The notes beneath the pieces are model-generated. The model was given only the letters and a program-made list of their open reading frames with translations. It was not told where the DNA came from and ran no database searches. From assembly GCA_002389665.1 (NCBI GenBank), contig DGNO01000001.1:1-64000 (forward strand): 64,000 bases of DNA. The letters are read 5' to 3'. Source of the stretch: Rhodobiaceae bacterium UBA4490. Lineage in GTDB: Bacteria; Pseudomonadota; Alphaproteobacteria; Parvibaculales; Parvibaculaceae. Both the position numbers and the translations under genes were made by a program. Below, one piece after another: positions 53,514 to 62,808 of the stretch; within the stretch, counting starts at the first letter, position 1; each line of letters opens with the position of its first letter.

Positions 53514-54191
53514 ATGTCAAAACCCGTTCCTTCCGCTTCCCTTATCATTTTCGATTGCGACGGCGTGCTGGTCGATACCGAGCGCGTTGCCAATGAATTG
53601 CTGGTGCGCCTTCTTGCCGATCTCGGCATGGTCATCACCTATGCCGAGTGCCGCCGCCGTTTCGTCGGCCGCTCGCTCGCATCGGTGCAGGAAGATGTGG
53701 AAGCCGAGCTTGGCCGCAAACTCGCGCCCGATTGGCCCGATGCCGTGGTGCGCAAAGAAACGCTGCATGCCTTTGAAGCGGGGATCGAGGCGATTGCGGG
53801 CGTGCGCGAGCAGCTCGAATGGCTCGCCGGTCTGCCGCATCCTTTTTGTGTGGCGTCCTCCGGCCAAATCCAGAAGATGCATGCAACGCTCGGCTCCTCC
53901 GGTCTTTTGCCTTTCGTGAAGGATGTGCTTTTCAGCGCGGATATGGTGGGGAAGGGCAAGCCCGCGCCCGACCTTTTTTTGCACGCCGCCGCGCAAATGG
54001 GCCATGCGCCGGAAACATGCGTGGTGATCGAGGATAGTGTGCCCGGCGTACAGGCGGGCATGGCAGCGGGCATGAAGGTGCTGGGCTATGCGGGCGATCC
54101 GCATACGGATGCAGAAGCCCTGAAACGCGAAGGCGCGCATCTCTTTCATGACATGCGCGCCTTGCCGGATCTTTTATCGGCCGGATTTTAA
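53514..54191 (+). CDS. HAD-IA family hydrolase
   Basis: A 225-residue phosphatase. Motif I is FDCDGVLVDTE (13-23), motif II VASSGQIQKM near 117, motif III GKGKPAPDLFLHAA near 147, and motif IV VIEDSVPGVQAGMAAGM near 170. The set is characteristic of beta-phosphoglucomutase/YieH-type phosphatases. The substrate is a phosphorylated sugar or nucleotide, not specified by sequence. The ATG at 53514 has no clear ribosome-binding site, so it may be leaderless or start elsewhere. Convergent with trxB, 16 bp apart. Confidence 0.85.
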   Translation: MSKPVPSASLIIFDCDGVLVDTERVANELLVRLLADLGMVITYAECRRRFVGRSLASVQEDVEAELGRKLAPDWPDAVVRKETLHAFEAGIEAIAGVREQLEWLAGLPHPFCVASSGQIQKMHATLGSSGLLPFVKDVLFSADMVGKGKPAPDLFLHAAAQMGHAPETCVVIEDSVPGVQAGMAAGMKVLGYAGDPHTDAEALKREGAHLFHDMRALPDLLSAGF

Positions 54192-54207
54192 CCCGGCTGG
54201 GTAGAGC

Positions 54208-55179
54208 TTATTCCGCCGCCGCCTTTGCCGGTGTTGCTTCCTGGGCTGCGATATAACGCTCGGCTTCGAGCGCTGCCATGCAGCCAAGGCCCGCCGCCGT
54301 GACGGCCTGACGGTACACATCGTCCGTCACATCGCCGGCGGCAAAAACGCCGGGGATGGAAGTGACGGTAGAATCGGGCGCCGTGACCAGATAACCGCCT
54401 TCTTTGGTTTCCAGCTCTTCTTCGAAAAGCTCGACGGCGGGCTTGTGGCCGATGGCAATGAAGACGCCGTCCGTCTTGCGCTCGGAAATCTCGCCCGTCT
54501 TCAGGTTTTTCAGACGCACGCCGGTCACGCCGAGCGGGTCTTCATCACCCAGAATTTCTTCCAGCGCGCTGTCCCAAACGACCTCGATCTTCTCGTGATT
54601 GAAGAGGCGGTCCTGCAGGATTTTTTCCGCGCGCAATTCATCGCGCCGGTGCACGAGCGTCACCTTGCTGGCAAAATTCGTCAGGAACAGGGCTTCCTCG
54701 ACGGCCGTGTTGCCGCCGCCCACCACCACGACTTCCTTGCCGCGGTAGAAGAACCCGTCGCAGGTCGCGCAGGCGGAAACGCCGAAGCCCTGGAATTTTT
54801 CTTCGGAAGGAAGGCCCAGCCATTTCGCCTGAGCGCCCGTCGCAATGATCAACGCATCGCAGGTGTAGACCGTGCCGCTGTCGCCGGTGAGGCGGAAGGG
54901 ATGAACGCCCAGTTCGGCCCGCGTGATCGTGTCGGAGACCATATTGGTGCCGACATTGCGCGCCTGGGCTTCCATCTGTTCCATCAGCCAGGGGCCCTGA
55001 ATGGGGTCGGCGAAGCCGGGATAGTTTTCGACATCCGTCGTAATGGTCAGCTGCCCGCCCGGCTGAATGCCTTGAATGAGCGTCGGCTCCAGCATGGCGC
55101 GCGCCGCATAGACGGCAGCGGTATAGCCGGCAGGCCCGGACCCGATGATGATGACTTTGGAATGCTGTAGCTCGGACAT
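54208..55179 (-). CDS. trxB: Thioredoxin-disulfide reductase
   Basis: A 323-residue FAD/NADPH enzyme that keeps thioredoxin reduced. FAD motif IIGSGPAGYTAA at 11-22; redox CATC (Cys137, Cys140); NADPH motif GGGNTAVEEALFL near 158; C-terminal GVFAAGDVTDD near 280. It lies downstream of the peroxiredoxin gene on the same strand, but a tandem repeat and a hairpin separate them, so read-through is uncertain. Together they make a peroxide-reducing module. Confidence 0.95.
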   Translation of the reverse strand: MSELQHSKVIIIGSGPAGYTAAVYAARAMLEPTLIQGIQPGGQLTITTDVENYPGFADPIQGPWLMEQMEAQARNVGTNMVSDTITRAELGVHPFRLTGDSGTVYTCDALIIATGAQAKWLGLPSEEKFQGFGVSACATCDGFFYRGKEVVVVGGGNTAVEEALFLTNFASKVTLVHRRDELRAEKILQDRLFNHEKIEVVWDSALEEILGDEDPLGVTGVRLKNLKTGEISERKTDGVFIAIGHKPAVELFEEELETKEGGYLVTAPDSTVTSIPGVFAAGDVTDDVYRQAVTAAGLGCMAALEAERYIAAQEATPAKAAAE

Positions 55180-55237
55180 GGGACACTCGTTCTTTTAAGG
55201 GGGCGTGGGGATCAATCAAACTCGTGGTGCGGCCCAG

Positions 55238-55313
55238 CCGGTCAACGGGGCCGGTCAACGGGGCCGGTCAACGGGGCCGGTCAACGGGGCCGGTCAGCGG
55301 TGCCGGTCACCGG
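55238..55313. repeat. 13-bp tandem repeat, about six copies
   Basis: Four identical units CCGGTCAACGGGG (55238-55289), then a variant unit and a partial one. Located between the peroxiredoxin and trxB genes. A minisatellite of this size is likely to vary in copy number between strains. Confidence 0.9.
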
Positions 55314-55347
55314 CCCCGGTTCCCCGTAATATAGGGAACCGGGGCCG
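55311..55347 (-). terminator. Strong hairpin between peroxiredoxin and trxB
   Basis: A 14-bp perfect stem (CGGCCCCGGTTCCC / GGGAACCGGGGCCG) with a 9-base loop. It lacks a T-run on the minus strand, so it may be a partial terminator, a processing stem or a 3'-end stabiliser for the peroxiredoxin mRNA. Confidence 0.6.
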
Positions 55348-55380
55348 ATACCGAAAGACGGCTAAGCGCTTTAAAGCGGC

Positions 55381-55986
55381 TTAGAGGGCTTCGGCATGTT
55401 CCTTAAGGTAGGAAGCAACGCCTTCGGCGTCGGCCTTCATGCCTTCATCGCCCTTGTTCCAGCCGGCAGGGCAGACTTCGCCGTGCTCTTCGTGGAACTG
55501 CAGCGCATCGACGAGGCGGATGGCTTCGTCCACGTTCCGGCCGAGCGGCAGGTCGTTGACGAGCTGGTGGCGGACCACGCCTTCCTGGTCGATCAGGAAG
55601 GTGCCGCGCAGCGCCACGCCGTCATCTTCGATCAGCACGTCATAATCGCGCGCGATCTGCTTGGTCATATCGGCCACCATGGGGAATTTCACCGGGCCGA
55701 GGCCGCCATCGGCAGGCGCCGTGTTCCGCCAGGCATAGTGCGAGAACTGGCTGTCCACGGAGACCGCGACGACCTTCGTGTTGCGCTCTTCGAATTGCGG
55801 CACGCGGTTCGAGAAGGCCAGAATTTCCGAGGGGCAAACGAAGGTGAAGTCGAGCGGGTAGAAGAAGACGATGCCGTAGCTGCCCTTCAGATGCTCTTTC
55901 AGGTTGAAGTTTTCGACGATTTCACCGTCGGCGAGCACCGCGGCTGCGGTGAAATCCGGGGCTTGTTTGCCTACGAGAACACTCAT
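55381..55986 (-). CDS. Typical 2-Cys peroxiredoxin
   Basis: A 201-residue Prx1/AhpC-type peroxide reductase. The peroxidatic Cys51 is in FTFVCPSE with preceding PLDF, and the resolving Cys172 is in EVCPAGW with the C-terminal YLKEH tail. The electron donor is probably thioredoxin with the neighbouring trxB. ATG 55986 follows CCAAGGAGCC. The promoter lies around 56059-56087 with an ICE-like box inside it, so expression likely responds to haem/iron or peroxide. Confidence 0.95.
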   Translation of the reverse strand: MSVLVGKQAPDFTAAAVLADGEIVENFNLKEHLKGSYGIVFFYPLDFTFVCPSEILAFSNRVPQFEERNTKVVAVSVDSQFSHYAWRNTAPADGGLGPVKFPMVADMTKQIARDYDVLIEDDGVALRGTFLIDQEGVVRHQLVNDLPLGRNVDEAIRLVDALQFHEEHGEVCPAGWNKGDEGMKADAEGVASYLKEHAEAL

Positions 55987-56060
55987 AAATGGCTCCTTGG
56001 AATGTCTGTTATTTCGCGTTGCTCATCATCGGCGGGGAGGAGATCCGCCGTTACACGCGA

Positions 56061-56077
56061 TTTAGTATTGTTCTAAA
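56061..56077. promoter_or_regulatory. ICE/Irr-like box inside the peroxiredoxin promoter
   Basis: TTTAGTATTGTTCTAAA matches TTTAGAANNNTTCTAAA with one mismatch. On the minus strand it falls between a TTGACG -35 (56082-56087) and a weak -10 TAAATC (56059-56064, 17-bp spacer), a repressor position. Confidence 0.65.
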
Positions 56078-56172
56078 CTAACGTCAAGAGGCTTGAAGCG
56101 GCTAATTTGCCGCAGCGCACCCTTTTTCGGGACGATGGGACGGAAATGAAGGGATAAGGCCGCCTAAAAGGC

Positions 56173-57318
56173 TCAGTCCGCGGCCAGGGAGCCCGTCTCC
56201 CGGGCCCAGCGCCCGAGCCCGGCCAGGGTTTGCTCATAGGTGGTGAGCGCGTTGGTGATGACGTTTTCCCGCCAGCTTTCCCGTCTCGGGGCGTAATCCT
56301 CGCGGATTTCCTCGAAATAGCGCGGCGCTTCGGGCGCATTGAACCCGCCTTCGAAACGCAGCCAGCGCTCCAGAAGCGAAATCCGCAGGCTTTCGAGCGG
56401 ATTGTCCTTGGCCCGGGCGGAGCGGAACTCCACCACGGCCCCGGCAAAATCGGCATGATCTTTGACGAGGTTTTCGATGCCCCAGAAGACGATGCCGCGC
56501 CGGCTCGGCCGTTTCGAGCCCCAGAGCGCGTTGACATGCTCCGGGTCGAGGGCGCGCGGGCCCCACCATTCCGAGGCCTGGGCAAAGCCCACCGAGCCCG
56601 GTTTGGAGAAGCAAAGGAAAATCAGCTCGCCATTGCCGACGGGGCCCGAATGCCAGTCGATGAAGCCGACGCGCCGCGCATGCGCCAGCTCCCGGCGCAC
56701 CAGCGCGCTGATCACTTCCGTCGACCATTCCGGGCGGATACCGCCGAAATGAAACCCGTCGGGATGTGTGTACTGGCCGCGCGTAATGGCATCTTCCAGC
56801 GCCCATTGCCCATGCACCGAAAGCAGTTTCGTGCTTTGCATCACCAGTTCATTGGCAAAGCCCTTGTCGATATGGCGCGGGCACATGAGCGGGTGGACTT
56901 CCGCATAAAGCGGGTTGGCGGGATGGGGTTTTGAATGATCGAGCCAGTTGCGGTTGAGATCGACATTGTTCTCGGTGCCCCTCAGCCCCCAGGCAAAGCC
57001 GAACGGGTTCACCGCATGGATCATGAAAAGCGCCGTGCCGGGCGGCAGCGAGGCAGGGCCCATCTGCTCGATCCAGGCAAGCTGCGCTGCCGAGCCGCCA
57101 TAGCCTTCCGCGCCGTGCGTGCCGGACGTATTGATCAGCACGGAAGCGGCATCGCGCGGGCCGAACCAGGCGGCATCGAGATAAAGCGTCTCGCCCATCG
57201 GGCCGGTCGCGGAGGGGTGCTCATAGGTGAAGACGCGCGCGCCCGCCTCCGCCGCCGCGCGCACGAAACGGGCGCGGGCTTCGGCATAGGTATCGGAAAA
57301 GGAACTTTGGGCGCTCAT
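56173..57318 (-). CDS. DUF2817 (M14-like) zinc-peptidase family protein
   Basis: 381 residues from ATG 57318. The carboxypeptidase-like zinc-binding pattern is visible as SGTHGAEGYGGSAAQ near 68 and FIDWHSGPVGNGELIF near 208. The central LRGTENNVDLNRNWLDH at about 119 is the substrate-binding NRNW block, and a late glutamate lies in VVEFRS. Many DUF2817 proteins of alphaproteobacteria are uncharacterised hydrolases. No signal peptide is seen. The ribosome-binding site is weak, and the frame extends to 57354. Divergent from gabD. Confidence 0.85.
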   Translation of the reverse strand: MSAQSSFSDTYAEARARFVRAAAEAGARVFTYEHPSATGPMGETLYLDAAWFGPRDAASVLINTSGTHGAEGYGGSAAQLAWIEQMGPASLPPGTALFMIHAVNPFGFAWGLRGTENNVDLNRNWLDHSKPHPANPLYAEVHPLMCPRHIDKGFANELVMQSTKLLSVHGQWALEDAITRGQYTHPDGFHFGGIRPEWSTEVISALVRRELAHARRVGFIDWHSGPVGNGELIFLCFSKPGSVGFAQASEWWGPRALDPEHVNALWGSKRPSRRGIVFWGIENLVKDHADFAGAVVEFRSARAKDNPLESLRISLLERWLRFEGGFNAPEAPRYFEEIREDYAPRRESWRENVITNALTTYEQTLAGLGRWARETGSLAAD

Positions 57319-57474
57319 GCTCAGTTTATTAATCAGTAGGGGGCTGCGCCGCATCGCGGCGGTTAAGACTGCATGATAGATTTATCTCAACGCAAGCGCC
57401 AGCATAGGCGATAGGGGGCGCTGCGATAAGGCGAAATTGCCTTGCGCGCATTCCCCCGCCTGGAGAGAGGACAA

Positions 57475-58929
57475 ATGAGCGGTACATTGAACTTGAAAGA
57501 CGCGTCACTTCTGAAAACCGCCTGCTATATCGACGGGGCCTGGGTCGGAAAAGGCGCGATCGACGTGACGAACCCGGCGACGGGTGAGGTGATTGCCGCC
57601 GTTCCTTCGCTGGGGGCGAGCGAGGTGCGCTCGGCTATCGACGCGGCGGAAAAAGCCTTCAAGGACTGGGCGGCGCGCCCGGCCAAGGAACGCGGGCAGA
57701 TTCTGCGGCGCTGGTTCGATTTGATGATGGAACATCAGGACGATCTGGCGGTGCTGATGACGAGCGAGCAGGGCAAGCCGCTGGCCGAGTCCAAAGGCGA
57801 GATTGCTTATGCCGCCTCCTTCCTGGAATTTTACGGCGAAGAAGCCAAGCGCGTGCATGGCGCCGTCGTGCCCGCCCCGGCGAATGACCGGCGTATTGTG
57901 GTGCTGAAACAGCCGGTCGGTGTCGTCGCCGCGATCACGCCGTGGAATTTTCCCGCCGCCATGATCACCCGCAAAGTGGGCCCGGCGCTTGCCGCCGGTT
58001 GCACCTGCGTCGTCAAACCGGCAAGCCAGACCCCGCTTTCCGCGCTGGCGCTGGCCGAGCTTGGCGAGCGGGCGGGCCTGCCCAAAGGCGTTTTGAACGT
58101 CATCACCGGCAAGGCCTCTGAGATCGGCGGTGAGCTGACCGCCAATGCCAAGGTGAAGAAGCTCACCTTCACCGGCTCGACGGAAGTCGGCAAAAAGCTG
58201 ATGGAACAGTCCGCCGCGACGATGAAGAAAATCTCGCTCGAGCTCGGCGGCAATGCGCCCTTTATCGTCTTTGATGATGCCGATGTGGACGCGGCGGTGG
58301 AAGGGGCGGTTGCCTCCAAATACCGCAATACCGGCCAGACCTGCATCTGCACGAACCGCTTTCTCGTGCAGGAAGGCGTCTATGACGCCTTTGTCGAAAA
58401 GCTGGTGGAAAAAGTCGGATCGCTGAAAGTCGGCAACGGCCTTGAGGACGGCGTAAGCCAAGGCCCGCTGATCGACGCGGCGGCCATTGAAAAAGTCGAA
58501 GAACATGTCAAAGACGCGACCTCAAAAGGCGCCAAGGTCGTGGCCGGCGGCAAGGCCCATGCGCTGGGCGGCACCTATTATGAGCCCACGGTCATTTCCG
58601 GGGCGACCTCGGACATGCTGGTCGCGCGGGAAGAAACCTTCGGCCCCGTCGCGCCCGTCTTCCAGTTTTCGACGGAAGCAGAAGCGATCCGCCTCGCCAA
58701 TCACACGCCCTTCGGTCTTGCCTCCTACTTCTATTCCCGCGATGTCGGGCGCTGCTGGCGCGTGGCCGAGGCGCTGGAATCCGGGCTTGTCGGCGTCAAT
58801 GCGGGGCTGATCTCCACCGAAGTCGCCCCCTTTGGCGGCTGGAAGGAAAGCGGCATCGGGCGCGAAGGCGGCCAATGGGGCATTGAGGAATTCCTCGAAG
58901 TGAAATATGTCGCTATGGCAGGGCTTTGA
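57475..58929 (+). CDS. gabD: Succinate-semialdehyde dehydrogenase (NAD(P)+)
   Basis: 484 residues. Oxidises succinate semialdehyde to succinate, linking GABA degradation and related routes to the TCA cycle. Aldehyde-dehydrogenase landmarks: TPWNFPAAMITRKVGPALAAG near 154, FTGSTEVGKKL near 230, catalytic Glu in SLELGGNAPFIVFDDAD near 252, catalytic Cys in NTGQTCICTNRF near 283, and EETFGPVAPVF near 383. The start is ATG 57475 (GGAGAGAGGAC); the longer frame from 57442 lacks homology. Confidence 0.92.
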   Translation: MSGTLNLKDASLLKTACYIDGAWVGKGAIDVTNPATGEVIAAVPSLGASEVRSAIDAAEKAFKDWAARPAKERGQILRRWFDLMMEHQDDLAVLMTSEQGKPLAESKGEIAYAASFLEFYGEEAKRVHGAVVPAPANDRRIVVLKQPVGVVAAITPWNFPAAMITRKVGPALAAGCTCVVKPASQTPLSALALAELGERAGLPKGVLNVITGKASEIGGELTANAKVKKLTFTGSTEVGKKLMEQSAATMKKISLELGGNAPFIVFDDADVDAAVEGAVASKYRNTGQTCICTNRFLVQEGVYDAFVEKLVEKVGSLKVGNGLEDGVSQGPLIDAAAIEKVEEHVKDATSKGAKVVAGGKAHALGGTYYEPTVISGATSDMLVAREETFGPVAPVFQFSTEAEAIRLANHTPFGLASYFYSRDVGRCWRVAEALESGLVGVNAGLISTEVAPFGGWKESGIGREGGQWGIEEFLEVKYVAMAGL

Positions 58930-58985
58930 TCTTTCATTGAAAGAGAAGGCGCTGCCCCGAGGCGGCATATTGAGAGGAAGATTTC

Positions 58986-59684
58986 ATGTCGGACGCACAG
59001 AAACGGCACGCGGCCATCCGCGCCCTGGATTTCGTGGAAGAGGGCATGAAACTCGGCCTCGGTACCGGCTCGACGGCGGAACATTTCGTCCGCCTTCTGG
59101 GCGAGCGGGTGGCGGACGGCTTGAACGTTGTCGGTGTGCCGACCTCCGAGCGCACGGCGGCGCTGGCCGAGGAACTCGGTATTCCGCTCACCAATCTCGA
59201 TGAAACGCCCGAGCTCGATATTACCTTCGACGGCGCGGATGAGCTTGATAGCCAGCTCCGGCTGATCAAGGGCGGCGGCGGCGCGCTGCTGCGCGAGAAG
59301 ATCGTCGCAACCGCCTCCAAGCGGATGATCGTGCTGGCGGACGCGTCCAAAGTCGTGAAGACGCTGGGCAAGTTTCCGCTGCCCGTAGAGGTCATTCCCT
59401 TCGGCTCGCGCGTCACCGCGATGAAGATTGCCGAAACCGCGCGGGCCTTCGGCTGCGAAGGGCCGATCGAGCCGCGCGACGATGACTATGACGTGCCGTT
59501 TCTCACCGATTCGGAAAATTTCATTTATGACTGCCAGTTCGGCGCCATTCCCGATCCGGACGGGCTTTCCCGCGCGCTCAACCTCATTCCCGGAGTGGTG
59601 GATAACGGATTGTTTATCTCGATTGCTTCTCTTGCCATTGTCGGAACGGACAAGGGCGCCGATCTGATAGAACCGAAGCCGTAA
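58986..59684 (+). CDS. rpiA: Ribose-5-phosphate isomerase A
   Basis: 232 residues. Interconverts ribose 5-phosphate and ribulose 5-phosphate in the pentose phosphate pathway. [13 protein letters not shown] near 19-31 (phosphate loop), FDGADELD near 80 and [14 protein letters not shown] near 93-106 (with catalytic Glu103) are characteristic. ATG 58986 follows GAGGAAG. It is 56 bp after gabD and 62 bp before gor on the same strand; rpiA may feed NADPH metabolism used by gor. Confidence 0.95.
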   Translation: MSDAQKRHAAIRALDFVEEGMKLGLGTGSTAEHFVRLLGERVADGLNVVGVPTSERTAALAEELGIPLTNLDETPELDITFDGADELDSQLRLIKGGGGALLREKIVATASKRMIVLADASKVVKTLGKFPLPVEVIPFGSRVTAMKIAETARAFGCEGPIEPRDDDYDVPFLTDSENFIYDCQFGAIPDPDGLSRALNLIPGVVDNGLFISIASLAIVGTDKGADLIEPKP

Positions 59685-59746
59685 GGCGGAATCCTATTAC
59701 GAAGACGAAGCGGCCAGAGAGCACCGGAAGACTGAAGGGAATTGAG

Positions 59747-61138
59747 ATGAGCGCGTACGATTACGATCTGTTTGTCATTGGTGCCGGCTCCGGCGGCGTG
59801 CGCGCTTCGCGCATGGCGGCGAAATATGGCGCAAAGGTCGCGATTGCCGAGGAATACCGCGTGGGCGGCACCTGCGTCATCCGGGGCTGCGTGCCGAAAA
59901 AGCTGTTCGTCTATGCCAGTCACTTCGCTGAAAGCTTTGAAGATGCGGCCGGGTATGGCTGGGACGTGCCGGAGGCGAGCTTTTCCTGGGAAAAGCTGAT
60001 CGCCAATAAAGACCGGGAGATTGACCGGCTGAACGGCATCTATATCCGTAATCTGAAGAATTCCGGCGTCGAGATCATCGAAAGCCGCGCCGAGCTGAAA
60101 GACGCGCACACCGTGCATCTGGTGCAGGAAGGGCGCGATGTGACGGCGGACAAGATTCTGATCGCCGTGGGCGCCTGGCCTTACCTGCCCGCCATTCCGG
60201 GCATCGAGCACGCGATTTCTTCCAACGAGGCTTTTCATCTTGAAACCTTGCCGAAGGAAATCACCGTTGTGGGCGGCGGCTATATCGCGGTGGAGTTTGC
60301 CGGCATCTTCAACGGGCTCGGCGTCAAGACGGTGCAGCTTTACCGCGGCCCGAAGATTCTGCGCGGCTTCGATGAAGACCTGCGTGACACGCTGCAGGAC
60401 GAGATGATCAAGAAAGGCATCGACGTTCTCACCAATACCGATATTGCCGAGATCGTGAAGCTGGAAGGCGGGCGCCTGCAGGTCATTTTGCAGGACGGTG
60501 ACAGCTACGAAACCGATTGCGTGATGTATGCGACGGGACGGCGGCCGAAGGTTGACGGTCTTGGCCTCGAAAAAGCCGGCGTCATTTTGAACAAGGCCGG
60601 CGCCATTGCGGTCGATGCCCGCTCCAAAACGAATATCGACAATATCTATGCGGTGGGTGATGTGACGGACCGTGCCAATCTGACGCCCGTCGCCATCCGC
60701 GAAGGGGCGGCTTTCGCCGAAACCGTCTTCAACGACAACCCGCAAGAGGTCGATCATTCGGTCATTCCAACCGCGGTCTTCTCCCATCCGGAAATCGGCA
60801 CGGTCGGCATGACCGAGGAAGAGGCGTGCCGCGCCCATGGCGAGGATGGCGTCACCATCTTCAAATCCACCTTCAAGCCTATGCTCCACACGCTGTCGGG
60901 CCGGGACGAGCGCACGCTGATGAAAATCATCGTGGAGAAGAAGAGCGACAAGGTGCTGGGCGTGCACATGATCGGCCCTTACTCGGGCGAGATGATCCAG
61001 ACGGTGGGCATTGCCGTCACCATGGGCGCCACCAAGGCCCAGTTCGACGCCACGATTGCCGTGCACCCCACGGCGGCGGAAGAGCTGGTGACCATGAAAG
61101 AGCCCTATATCGCGCCCACGGCTCAGGCCGCGGAGTGA
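59747..61138 (+). CDS. gor: Glutathione-disulfide reductase
   Basis: A 463-residue FAD/NADPH enzyme that regenerates glutathione. FAD motif VIGAGSGGVRASR at 10-22; redox pair in GGTCVIRGCVPKK (Cys43, Cys48); NADPH domain VVGGGYIAVEFAGIF near 175; C-terminal catalytic histidine in HPTAAEE near 440. Start ATG 59747 follows GAAGGGAATTGAG. It supports the window's two GSTs and lies in a run of same-strand metabolic genes. Confidence 0.94.
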   Translation: MSAYDYDLFVIGAGSGGVRASRMAAKYGAKVAIAEEYRVGGTCVIRGCVPKKLFVYASHFAESFEDAAGYGWDVPEASFSWEKLIANKDREIDRLNGIYIRNLKNSGVEIIESRAELKDAHTVHLVQEGRDVTADKILIAVGAWPYLPAIPGIEHAISSNEAFHLETLPKEITVVGGGYIAVEFAGIFNGLGVKTVQLYRGPKILRGFDEDLRDTLQDEMIKKGIDVLTNTDIAEIVKLEGGRLQVILQDGDSYETDCVMYATGRRPKVDGLGLEKAGVILNKAGAIAVDARSKTNIDNIYAVGDVTDRANLTPVAIREGAAFAETVFNDNPQEVDHSVIPTAVFSHPEIGTVGMTEEEACRAHGEDGVTIFKSTFKPMLHTLSGRDERTLMKIIVEKKSDKVLGVHMIGPYSGEMIQTVGIAVTMGATKAQFDATIAVHPTAAEELVTMKEPYIAPTAQAAE

Positions 61139-61240
61139 GGCCTTCCGGAGAGCTTCAATAAAATCAAGCCCTTAGCCTTGGCGTTCGAAATCTTTGGGGC
61201 TATATAGTAGGGTGAAGCTGACAGGGAGCGTGCGGTTCGG

Positions 61241-61264
61241 GCCTTCGAGCGTAATCGAGGGCCA
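61241..61264 (+). other. Leader hairpin upstream of DAHP synthase gene
   Basis: GCCTTCGA/TCGAGGGC arms (one G-T wobble) in the 205-bp leader before the DAHP synthase ATG. It is not a terminator by sequence; possible mRNA structure only. Confidence 0.35.
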
Positions 61265-61343
61265 AGGCTGCGCGCCTCTTTGTATTTGAAAATCAAAGAC
61301 TTAAGTGATCAAGACTTAGTTGAGCGAAACAAGGAAGAGACCA

Positions 61344-62729
61344 ATGGCGGAGAAGTGGACGCCGGAAAGTTGGAGATCGAAACCTATCAAGCAGGTTCCG
61401 ACCTATCCGGATGCGGAAGCGGTAAAGGCAGTCGAAACAGCCTTGCGCAATTATCCGCCGCTGGTTTTTGCAGGGGAAGCCCGCAGCCTGAAAGCCGAGC
61501 TCGCCGAAGTCTGTGAAGGGCGCGCATTTCTGCTCCAGGGCGGCGACTGCGCGGAGAGCTTTGCCGAATTCCATCCGGACAATATCCGCGACACGTTCCG
61601 CGTGCTGTTGCAGATGGCGGTGGTGCTGACCTTCGCCGCTTCCTCGCCGGTCGTGAAAGTGGGCCGTATTGCCGGCCAGTTCGCCAAGCCGCGCTCGTCC
61701 GATACCGAGACGATCGACGGGGTGGAGCTGCCGAGCTACCGCGGCGACATCATCAACGGCATGGAGTTCACGAAGGCCGCGCGTGTGCCCGACCCGCAGC
61801 GCCAGCTTCAGGCCTACAGCCAGGCGGCGGCGACGCTGAACCTCATCCGCGCGTTTGCCAAAGGCGGCTATGCGGACCTGCATCATGTGCACCGCTGGAC
61901 ACTGGGCTTCGTCTCCGACAGCCCGGAAGGCGCGCGCTATGAGGAGCTTGCCACGCGTATTTCCGAGGCGCTCGATTTCATGCGGGCCTGCGGCATTGAC
62001 GGCGATACCGCGCCGCAAATGCGCGAGACGGAATTCTACACGAGCCACGAAGCGCTGCTTCTGGGCTATGAGCAGGCGATGACGCGGATCGATTCCACCA
62101 CGGGCGAGTGGTACGACACCTCCGCCCATATGCTCTGGATCGGCGACCGCACGCGCCAGGCCGATCATGCGCATGTGGAGTTCTGCCGCGGCGTGAAGAA
62201 CCCGATCGGCATGAAATGCGGCCCCTCCATGGAAGCCGACGATCTTCTGCGTCTCATCGATGCGCTGAACCCGGAAAATGAGCCGGGCCGGCTGACGCTG
62301 ATCGCCCGTTTCGGCGCCGGCAATGTGGAAAAGCATCTGCCCGGTCTTATCCGCGCGGTGGAAAAAGAAGGCCGCAAGGTCGTCTGGTCCTGCGATCCCA
62401 TGCATGGCAACACGGTGAAGGCCTCCAACGGCTTCAAGACGCGCCCGGTGGACCGGGTGCTGGCGGAAGTGCAGGAATTCATGGCCGTGCACCGCGCCGA
62501 AGGCACCCATGCGGGCGGCGTACATTTCGAGATGACGGGCCGCGATGTCACCGAATGCATCGGCGGCGCGCAGGCGATTACGGAAGGCGATCTTTCCTCC
62601 CGTTATCACACGCATTGCGACCCGCGCCTCAACGCCAATCAGGCGCTGGAACTTGCGTTCCTCATCGCCGAAGGTCTGAAGGCCGAGCGCTCCGCGCTGC
62701 AGGCGGCAGGGGTTGCCGCCGCCGAATAA
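61344..62729 (+). CDS. Class II 3-deoxy-7-phosphoheptulonate (DAHP) synthase
   Basis: 461 residues. Condenses phosphoenolpyruvate and erythrose 4-phosphate, the first step of aromatic amino-acid synthesis. Class II (plant-type) motifs: [14 protein letters not shown] near 69 with the metal-site cysteine, [13 protein letters not shown] near 107, [22 protein letters not shown] near the C-terminus, and [17 protein letters not shown] near 350. Start ATG 61344 follows AAGGAAGAGACC; the frame can extend to a TTG at 61320. A terminator lies between it and the convergent arsM. Confidence 0.94.
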   Translation: MAEKWTPESWRSKPIKQVPTYPDAEAVKAVETALRNYPPLVFAGEARSLKAELAEVCEGRAFLLQGGDCAESFAEFHPDNIRDTFRVLLQMAVVLTFAASSPVVKVGRIAGQFAKPRSSDTETIDGVELPSYRGDIINGMEFTKAARVPDPQRQLQAYSQAAATLNLIRAFAKGGYADLHHVHRWTLGFVSDSPEGARYEELATRISEALDFMRACGIDGDTAPQMRETEFYTSHEALLLGYEQAMTRIDSTTGEWYDTSAHMLWIGDRTRQADHAHVEFCRGVKNPIGMKCGPSMEADDLLRLIDALNPENEPGRLTLIARFGAGNVEKHLPGLIRAVEKEGRKVVWSCDPMHGNTVKASNGFKTRPVDRVLAEVQEFMAVHRAEGTHAGGVHFEMTGRDVTECIGGAQAITEGDLSSRYHTHCDPRLNANQALELAFLIAEGLKAERSALQAAGVAAAE

Positions 62730-62756
62730 GCGCGATAGAGCAGGCGCATTAAACGA

Positions 62757-62789
62757 GAAAGGGCGGCCTCGCGGGGCCGCCCTTTTTAT
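62757..62789. terminator. Bidirectional rho-independent terminator
   Basis: AAAGGGCGGCC / GGCCGCCCTTT-type stem around 5 bases with TTTTTATT on the plus strand and a short T run on the minus strand, between convergent genes. Confidence 0.87.
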
Positions 62790-62808
62790 TGGGAAACGCG
62801 CAGGCGCC

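Noticed and set aside
55238-55313. CRISPR array
   Set aside because: Units are 13 bp and directly adjacent with no spacers, and there are no cas genes; it is a minisatellite.
59525-61066. 513-codon minus-strand frame opposite gor
   Set aside because: gor has complete FAD, CxxxxC and NADPH motifs. The opposite frame is compositional.
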